From contig CACBHZ010000003.1 of the NCBI GenBank assembly GCA_902539195.1, positions 21,727 to 85,726 of the forward strand: a DNA stretch of 64,000 bases, in the 5' to 3' direction. The notes beneath the pieces were generated by a model. It worked only from the letters and a program-made list of their open reading frames with translations, had not been told where the DNA came from and searched no databases. The stretch's first letter is position 1; each line of letters starts with the position of its first letter. Below, one piece after another: positions 58,599-64,000 of this stretch. A program made the translations under genes and the position numbers. The DNA comes from an uncultured Pelagibacteraceae bacterium. Lineage in GTDB: Bacteria; Pseudomonadota; Alphaproteobacteria; Pelagibacterales; Pelagibacteraceae.

Positions 58599-59428
58599 AT
58601 TCCTCCCATATTTCTCGCATGCGCAGTAACAACAATAGTATCTCTAAAAAATTTATCATTTCTTAATTTTTTTCTAAAAGGATTATTTAATGTAGCCTTT
58701 GTTCTGTCTTTGTCTGACCTAAAAAATTTTTTTGTTGATCTAATTGATAATGCTATATCTATAGTTTTAATTTTATATAATTTATTTTTATTAACAGTGG
58801 GTGTCGGTGGTGGATCAATTAGTTTTCCTTCATCATCAATTGGAATAAAAACTAAATCTTCAATGTAATCTGCAACTAATTGTTTTTTATAAGTTGCATC
58901 ATTACCGTCAGCTCCAGGATTTTTCCAATTTTTTTGTGTATCATCCCAAATTACTTTAGTTTTATAAACAGCAAATGCATTTATCGGTGGAAATTTATTT
59001 CCTGGGAGAGGAGGGGCAGTTTTATCAGGAAGTTTTGAAGCTTCACAATGATAAGTTACTTTATATCTTTCATATTCATATTTAGGTGTTCTATTTTCAT
59101 CATAATTCATATCACCATAAACAATATCAATTTGATCACACGCCGTATTAAAGTTAGATGCTTTAGTTATTAATATTGGAATAAGTTCATCATTTGTTTT
59201 GACAGTATCATTATGATATTTAAAACCTGCATTTCTAATATCAGCCATAATCATACCAAGTACAACTTTTGCTTGGTTTGATATTTTTGCTTTATCAGTA
59301 ACTTGTGAATAAGAATTATTTACAACGTTATACGAAGTTAACATCGCTCCCATCATAATCACAGAAATCACTATACCTAAAAGTATTTCTATTAATGTGA
59401 CCCCAGATATTTTGCTTAATTTTTTCAT
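58595..59428 (-). CDS. pilW: PilW-type minor pilin
   Basis: A 277-residue prepilin. The leader MKKLSKISG is cut before VTLIEILLGIVISVIMMGAM, with the conserved glutamate at position 5 of the mature protein. MIMADIRNAGFKYH is a PilW-family feature. The rest is a soluble globular domain with a pair of distant cysteines (CDQID, YHCEA). It sits between pilV (one-base overlap) and pilX. Confidence 0.88.
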   Translation of the reverse strand: MKKLSKISGVTLIEILLGIVISVIMMGAMLTSYNVVNNSYSQVTDKAKISNQAKVVLGMIMADIRNAGFKYHNDTVKTNDELIPILITKASNFNTACDQIDIVYGDMNYDENRTPKYEYERYKVTYHCEASKLPDKTAPPLPGNKFPPINAFAVYKTKVIWDDTQKNWKNPGADGNDATYKKQLVADYIEDLVFIPIDDEGKLIDPPPTPTVNKNKLYKIKTIDIALSIRSTKKFFRSDKDRTKATLNNPFRKKLRNDKFFRDTIVVTAHARNMGGI

Positions 59429-60045
59429 TATCTAATTTGAAAATATAAAATACTTTTCTTTGGTTTTTTATTACCAGAATTATCAATTCTTCCTGTGCTT
59501 ACATTGACTTCCATTCTACCAATCACTAATTGGTCATAAATTCCTGTGCCATTGTAGTCTTTATTATTATTATATGTGCAAACATTTCCTGATGCTGCAT
59601 TATTACAAATATCGTAAACCTTAAGCTCTTTTTTATTTTCTGTTCCTTTACATTTTAGTCTTCTTTTTGAAAATCTATTTGTCCATTTATATTTTTTTGT
59701 ATCTACTGTATTATTGAAACTTTGATTTGCTGAAGATCCTGAAACGCAGCTAGGAGCATTCCAAGAAGCTTTTCCACTTTTTTCTTGTCCAACCAAATAA
59801 TCAACTAAAGAAACTTTATTTGTTGGAGAAGTTGCATTTTTTTCAGATATTAGGTCTTCAGCTACCATTGAAATTAGTAGATTTGACTTAGTTCTTTCGC
59901 CCGAAACATCAATTGAACGTATTGAATATTGAACCATTTGAAAAATTGCAATAAACCCAATAGCAATTATTGCTGTTGAAACAAGGGCTTCTAAAATAGT
60001 TATACCTCTCTCAAATTGTTTTTTACATTCTTGTCCAGTTACCAT
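59428..60045 (-). CDS. pilV: PilV-type minor pilin
   Basis: About 205 residues from ATG 60045 (MVTGQECKKQFERG). The leader is cut before ITILEALVSTAIIAIGFIAI, with glutamate at position 5. An ATG at 60093 would put 16 extra hydrophobic residues before the leader and is less likely. EDLISEKNATSPTN in the stalk end and four or more cysteines in the globular part are seen. The family is called from the PilV-like ALVSxxIxxIGxxxxxQ pattern and order. Confidence 0.83.
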   Translation of the reverse strand: MVTGQECKKQFERGITILEALVSTAIIAIGFIAIFQMVQYSIRSIDVSGERTKSNLLISMVAEDLISEKNATSPTNKVSLVDYLVGQEKSGKASWNAPSCVSGSSANQSFNNTVDTKKYKWTNRFSKRRLKCKGTENKKELKVYDICNNAASGNVCTYNNNKDYNGTGIYDQLVIGRMEVNVSTGRIDNSGNKKPKKSILYFQIR

Positions 60046-60673
60046 TATCACTCCACCTAAACTTATTAACGTTACCAAATCTGGTCCACTCAATCAAATA
60101 TGCAGGTTTTTGTATATCATCTTTTTTTTTAGGTTTTGGGCACAGCGAGCCATTTTTATCTGTGCAAAGTATAATAAATTTATCTGTATAATTAGATGAA
60201 TTTTCTAAATTATAATTACTTTGTCCATTAAAATCACCTGATGTTCCATAATATTTTTCTCTTAAGGAAAAACATATAGATGCTTTTTTGCTACTCTGTA
60301 TGTTTGTCACCACAGAAAAAGTTTGCTCATCTATAATTTTATCAAACCAATTTGCATTACCCTCACACTTTGTGCTAAGACCTTTATTGACTCTATCTGA
60401 AAAATTTTTTCTGTCTATACCTCTGACAGTGACTTTAGTTGATTTTCCAAAACTTTCAAAAAGAATTTGTACAACTGAAAGACTTCCATTTTCTGTTCGT
60501 GTGTTGGCCATATTTATAGCATTAGCAATTTTTTCTGTTGTATTTCTTAACTCCCTATCTTTCTGCCATTTCATAAAATTAGGCATACCGACTGCTGAAA
60601 CAATTGCAACTATTGCAATTACAACTAGCAGTTCGAGTAAAGTGAAACCTTTAATGTTCTGATCTTGCAGCAC
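60023..60673 (-). CDS. fimT: FimT/GspH-type minor pseudopilin
   Basis: A 216-residue prepilin. Leader MLQDQNIKG is cut before FTLLELLVVIAIVAIVSAVG (the canonical sequence), followed by MPNFMKWQKDRELRNTTEKI, the GspH/FimT helix signature. The globular domain has a late SLCPKPKKK segment. FimT proteins bind DNA and assist natural transformation in some bacteria, which is possible but unproven here. It overlaps pilT by 23 bases and pilV by 23 bases. Confidence 0.86.
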   Translation of the reverse strand: MLQDQNIKGFTLLELLVVIAIVAIVSAVGMPNFMKWQKDRELRNTTEKIANAINMANTRTENGSLSVVQILFESFGKSTKVTVRGIDRKNFSDRVNKGLSTKCEGNANWFDKIIDEQTFSVVTNIQSSKKASICFSLREKYYGTSGDFNGQSNYNLENSSNYTDKFIILCTDKNGSLCPKPKKKDDIQKPAYLIEWTRFGNVNKFRWSDNGNWTRM

Positions 60674-61667
60674 CTGGATCTATCTTTCCTGATTTTGCTA
60701 ACTCTTCAAGAGATTTTTCCATTGTTATCATACCATCCCTAACAGCAGTTTGCATAATGCTAGGTATCTGGTGAATCTTCGCTTCTCTAATTAAGTTCTG
60801 TATTGGAGCTGTACATTTCATAATCTCAAATGCTCCAACTCTTCCTGCGCCATCTCTTGTTTTTAATAATCTTTGTGTAACTACCATTTTCAATGATGTG
60901 GAAATTTGAGCTCTAATTTGTTCTTGTTGTTCTGGAGGAAAAACATCAATAATTCTATTAATCGTACTTGGAGCACCACTAGTGTGTAAAGTTCCAAAAA
61001 CTAGATGTCCAGTTTCAGCAGCAGTCAATGCAAGACTGATAGTTTCTAAATCTCTCATTTCTCCAACAAGAATTACATCTGGATCTTCTCTTAATGCTGC
61101 TTTTAATGCTGCAGCAAATGTCTCCGTTTGTTTTCCAACTTCTCTATGTGAAACAATACTCTTTATATCTTGATGAATAAATTCAACTGGATCTTCAACA
61201 GTAATTATATTTGCTGTTCTTGTTTTATTTATTTCATTAACTATAGCTGCAAGCGTCGTTGATTTACCTGATCCAGTTGGACCTGTAACTAAAACTAATC
61301 CTTTATGAAAATCCACAATATCATAAAGAGATTGTGGTAAATTAAATTGGTCCATATCTGGAATTTTACTTTCCACTCTTCTACAAACGCAAGCAGGTCC
61401 TTTAATCGTTTTATAAAAGTTTGCTCTAAATCTAAGTCCACTTAGAGAAACAGATGTATCTAGCTCATGTGTCTTTTCAAATTTTAATAGTTCAGACTCA
61501 TTACAGTTCATTGACAACAAGTCTTTGATATCTTGAGCAGTGACCATGACCTCTTGAACTTTGATAATCTCACCAGTTTGTCTGTAGGCTAAAGGAGCTC
61601 CAGCCCGAATATGAAAGTCTGAAATTTTTTTGTTATTTTTTGCAAGTTCTTCAAGTTTTTCAAACAT
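60651..61667 (-). CDS. pilT: Pilus retraction ATPase PilT
   Basis: A hexameric ATPase that depolymerises type IV pili. It is 338 residues. ISDFHIRAGAPLAYRQTGEI begins the PAS-like N-terminal domain. Walker A is VTGPTGSGKSTTLAAIV (about 130), the Asp box ITVEDPVEFIHQ, Walker B REDPDVILVGEMRDLETI, and the His box GHLVFGTLHTSGA. The C-terminal AIRNLIRE motif reads PIQNLIRE here. It heads the tip operon, and its start is divergent from pilM-pilN with 125 bases between. Confidence 0.94.
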   Translation of the reverse strand: MFEKLEELAKNNKKISDFHIRAGAPLAYRQTGEIIKVQEVMVTAQDIKDLLSMNCNESELLKFEKTHELDTSVSLSGLRFRANFYKTIKGPACVCRRVESKIPDMDQFNLPQSLYDIVDFHKGLVLVTGPTGSGKSTTLAAIVNEINKTRTANIITVEDPVEFIHQDIKSIVSHREVGKQTETFAAALKAALREDPDVILVGEMRDLETISLALTAAETGHLVFGTLHTSGAPSTINRIIDVFPPEQQEQIRAQISTSLKMVVTQRLLKTRDGAGRVGAFEIMKCTAPIQNLIREAKIHQIPSIMQTAVRDGMITMEKSLEELAKSGKIDPGAARSEH

Positions 61668-61792
61668 TAGTTATAGATACTACAAATTTAACTTATTTTT
61701 ATTAATTTTTTTCTATAAAGCTCATTATGACCTAATGAGACTTTTTATTCTAGTAAAAGTTGCGTATAAAGATAAGATTAAATTAAAAAATT

Positions 61793-63508
61793 ATGAAAAA
61801 TCCTTTTGCTAATCTCTTTAAAAAAAAAAATAAGAATGAGGTAGCATCCACTCCAGCGCCAAAACCTGAAACAGGTAAAAAGAAGGAGGGTTTTTTTAGT
61901 AAACTTTTAAAAAACAGGCTAGGAAAATCTTCAATTAAGGGTGAAGAAATTTTAGGAGTAGAATTAACTTCTAAAGAGATAAGGCTTGCTCAAGTATCAA
62001 GCAATAAAGCAAATCAATGGGTTTTAGATAAATTTTATGTTCATCAATTTGAAGGCATTGAGGAAGGTGGAACAGTTTTAGAAAATCAGGATAAAATTGC
62101 AGATGAATTAAAATTAGCTTTATTAAAATCAAAAGTTAATACATCTAATGCAGCTATCGCAATTCCAGTTACTAGTGCAATTATTAGAGTAGTAACAGCA
62201 CCTTTAATGAATGATGAAGAATTAAGTAAAGCAATTGATACAGACTCTCTTTGGGAAAATTTAGTTCAATTAACCGATAATTTAGCAGAATATTCGATAT
62301 TTCATCAAGTCATCAACAAAGATGAAAAAGCAAATACAATGGATATTTTGTTTGTTGCTTCAAAACTTTCAGACATAAATAGCTATACGGCAATAATTAA
62401 AAAAGGTGGATTAAATGCTGTGATTATTGACGTAAAATGTTTTGCTTTAAAGTCAGCGGTAGACCAAATCAATCAAATAGCCGGTTCAATTGAAGACTCA
62501 AATTTAACTGCGGTCCTAGAATTTGGATTAGATGAAAATTATGTGATGATACTTTATGATAACAATCCAATTATTACAGATATTTTTATTAGAGCTCAGG
62601 ATAGGAAAACATTATCTGAAAGCAATAATCAAGAAGAAATGGATGCTTTAGTCAGAAGATATATGACACAAGTTAAACAAGCTGTTCAAGATTTTGAAAC
62701 AAAGTATGAAAAAAGAATTCGAAATTTAAAAGTTACATCTAATTTGCCAAATGTTGAAGATTATTTAGCAAGCTTTAGGAAAAATATGGTCAATACTGGA
62801 TATAACCTTTTCAATCCATTTGATGGAATTAAAGTACCTGCTCAACTGGAGAATGAAACTAAATTTAGTAATCCGTCATACTTCTCTACAGTTATGGGTT
62901 TAGCTTTCAGGAAATTAGATGTATTCGGTTATTATAAGTTTGTAACAGCTGTAAAAAATATAAACTTACTTCCAAACCGAGAAAATATGATTGCTCAAAA
63001 AAAAGCAAAAGCTTTTTCAAACTTTGCGTTCAAGGGAATTGCAGGAATAGTTGTTGCAATTTATGTAGTCCTTTTTGGTTTTTCATTTTGGCAAATCACC
63101 GATTTAAATAAAAAAATAGCTGGTTATGATGAAGTAAAACAAACACATGAGCTTCGAAAATTAGAAAGAAGTAAATTTCTAAAAGAAAAAAATAAAATGG
63201 ATAAAGCACTAGAATTAAGTCAATCAATTAAGTCAAATAAGACTGTGAGTTTTAGAGTATTAGCACAAATTGCATCCGCAGTTCCAAAAAGAGTAAAATT
63301 TAGCTCTATTGATTATAATGGATCAGATTTAATTGTTATAGAGGGTGTTGCGTTCAGTGATCAGGATATTTTAAAACTAATAAGCAATTTGAATAACAAA
63401 AAATTAATTTCACAAGCATCCTTAGCCAGCATGTCCCTACCAAATGACCAGCAAGGTTCACAAACAATGAAGGGCTTTAAAATAGCTTGTATATTGGAGA
63501 ACGTATAA
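61793..63508 (+). CDS. pilM: PilM-PilN fusion of the pilus alignment complex
   Basis: 571 residues joining two usually separate proteins. Residues about 50-385 are a PilM/FtsA-like actin fold (EEILGVELTSKEIRLAQVS, LTAVLEFGLDENYVMILYDN). Residues about 400-571 are PilN: the INLLPNRE motif (about 402-409), one membrane helix (about 425-443) and a periplasmic domain with RVLAQIASAVPKRVKF. Fusion replaces the usual PilM-PilN tail contact. Acidic residues in both phosphate loops are Glu where PilM has Asp. An 11-A run lies in codons 9-12. The pilO start overlaps by one base. Confidence 0.88.
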   Translation: MKNPFANLFKKKNKNEVASTPAPKPETGKKKEGFFSKLLKNRLGKSSIKGEEILGVELTSKEIRLAQVSSNKANQWVLDKFYVHQFEGIEEGGTVLENQDKIADELKLALLKSKVNTSNAAIAIPVTSAIIRVVTAPLMNDEELSKAIDTDSLWENLVQLTDNLAEYSIFHQVINKDEKANTMDILFVASKLSDINSYTAIIKKGGLNAVIIDVKCFALKSAVDQINQIAGSIEDSNLTAVLEFGLDENYVMILYDNNPIITDIFIRAQDRKTLSESNNQEEMDALVRRYMTQVKQAVQDFETKYEKRIRNLKVTSNLPNVEDYLASFRKNMVNTGYNLFNPFDGIKVPAQLENETKFSNPSYFSTVMGLAFRKLDVFGYYKFVTAVKNINLLPNRENMIAQKKAKAFSNFAFKGIAGIVVAIYVVLFGFSFWQITDLNKKIAGYDEVKQTHELRKLERSKFLKEKNKMDKALELSQSIKSNKTVSFRVLAQIASAVPKRVKFSSIDYNGSDLIVIEGVAFSDQDILKLISNLNNKKLISQASLASMSLPNDQQGSQTMKGFKIACILENV

Positions 63509-64000
63509 TGGATTTAAAAAATATGACAATGGATGACTTGAAGCAAAAGCTATCAGGTATCGATAAAAAAACATTAATTAAATTTGGAATTGGGGTAGGA
63601 GCTGTAATTTTGTTTTTGATTGTTTATTACGTCATTCTAAATCCAATGGTTAAAGAAAGAAAAGCTACATATGAAGATAAAATGTTAAAGCAAAATGAAA
63701 TTTCTCAATTTGAAGATAATATTATTTCATTAAAGAGAAATATTGAGAAAATGAAACCAGAATTTGAAACTAGTTCAACTTTATTTCATTCAAAAGCCGA
63801 AGTAGAAGGCTTATATCAGAGTTTAAGCAAACATGCTGCTGTGAATGGTTTAGTTATTTCAAAAATACAAAAGAAAAAACCTAAACCAGTATTAAAGCCG
63901 GGCACAGCTGAACAATCTGATGATAATTTAACTGTCGAAATGGTATCTTATTATAAAATTCCAGTTGATTATGAAATAAAGGGTAATTTTCTTGGATATA
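63508..64000 (+). CDS. pilO: Type IV pilus alignment protein PilO, 3' partial
   Basis: The ATG overlaps the pilM-pilN stop (TAATG). The 164 visible residues start MDLKNMTMDDLKQKLSG, with a single membrane helix near 26-46 (KFGIGVGAVILFLIVYYVIL), a coiled coil (EDNIISLKRNIEKMKPEF) and the start of a ferredoxin-like periplasmic domain (SYYKIPVDYEIKGNF). It dimerises with the PilN half upstream. The frame remains open at the window end; pilP and pilQ are expected to follow outside. Confidence 0.9.
   Translation, partial: MDLKNMTMDDLKQKLSGIDKKTLIKFGIGVGAVILFLIVYYVILNPMVKERKATYEDKMLKQNEISQFEDNIISLKRNIEKMKPEFETSSTLFHSKAEVEGLYQSLSKHAAVNGLVISKIQKKKPKPVLKPGTAEQSDDNLTVEMVSYYKIPVDYEIKGNFLGY

Noticed and set aside
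60046..60093. Upstream ATG for pilV
   Set aside because: It would place a hydrophobic stretch ahead of a prepilin leader, which blocks normal processing; ATG 60045 gives a normal leader.
61668..61792. Clear promoters in the pilT/pilM divergent gap
   Set aside because: A TATAAA at 61765 exists but no acceptable -35 lies at proper spacing, so I do not call it.

Overview
The window is AT-rich, densely packed bacterial chromosome. It most resembles the order Pelagibacterales (SAR11) or a close streamlined alphaproteobacterial relative. The evidence is the very low GC and lysine/asparagine/isoleucine-rich proteins, tiny or overlapping gene boundaries, a circularly permuted two-piece tmRNA gene (typical of Alphaproteobacteria), ThyX rather than ThyA, and the alphaproteobacterial sequences of RpoH, HflK/HflC and RodA. 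No IS element, prophage or CRISPR array is visible. The assignment is inference; no database was searched.

Positions 1-20000 hold housekeeping genes: the end of purA, rpoH, rluD, tRNA-Arg, a two-gene ABC-2 transporter, a Sua5-type tsaC, the xseB-ispA-dxs isoprenoid operon, aroC, pdxH, a long-chain polyprenyl diphosphate synthase, an S49 protease followed by glyQ-glyS-ppdK, nadA-nadC and tRNA-Leu(GAG). Positions 20000-22300 hold two unfamiliar sugar-transfer genes between tRNA-Leu and ssrA. From 22385 to 39515 come ssrA (tag ANESYALAA), thyX, mrp, the hflK-hflC-DUF2065-degP envelope proteolysis operon, miaA, the branched-chain amino acid genes ilvI-ilvH-ilvC-leuA, and the cell-shape operon mreBCD-mrdA-mrdB.

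Positions 39594-45862 hold the least conventional cassette. It contains a CHASE2-SpoIIE membrane phosphatase, a TPR plus outer-membrane beta-barrel protein resembling Slam/type XI secretion proteins, a periplasmic FecR-domain protein, and an unknown secreted protein with a CxxC motif. A second, soluble GAF-SpoIIE phosphatase faces them. I propose an envelope-sensing and surface-export module whose intracellular partners are not in the window.

Positions 46031-64000 are dominated by type IV pili: the prepilin peptidase, then a MoxR-DUF58-transglutaminase trio, then a long minus-strand operon. That operon runs pilT, fimT, pilV, pilW, pilX, an unknown secreted protein, a pilY1 whose vWA domain appears interrupted by a propeller-like insertion, and a beta-helix/autotransporter-like protein with a C-terminal coiled coil. 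Divergent from it is a pilM-pilN fusion followed by pilO, which is cut by the window end. The minor pilins and PilY1 would form the pilus tip, PilT would retract the fibre, and PilMNO would form the inner-membrane alignment complex.
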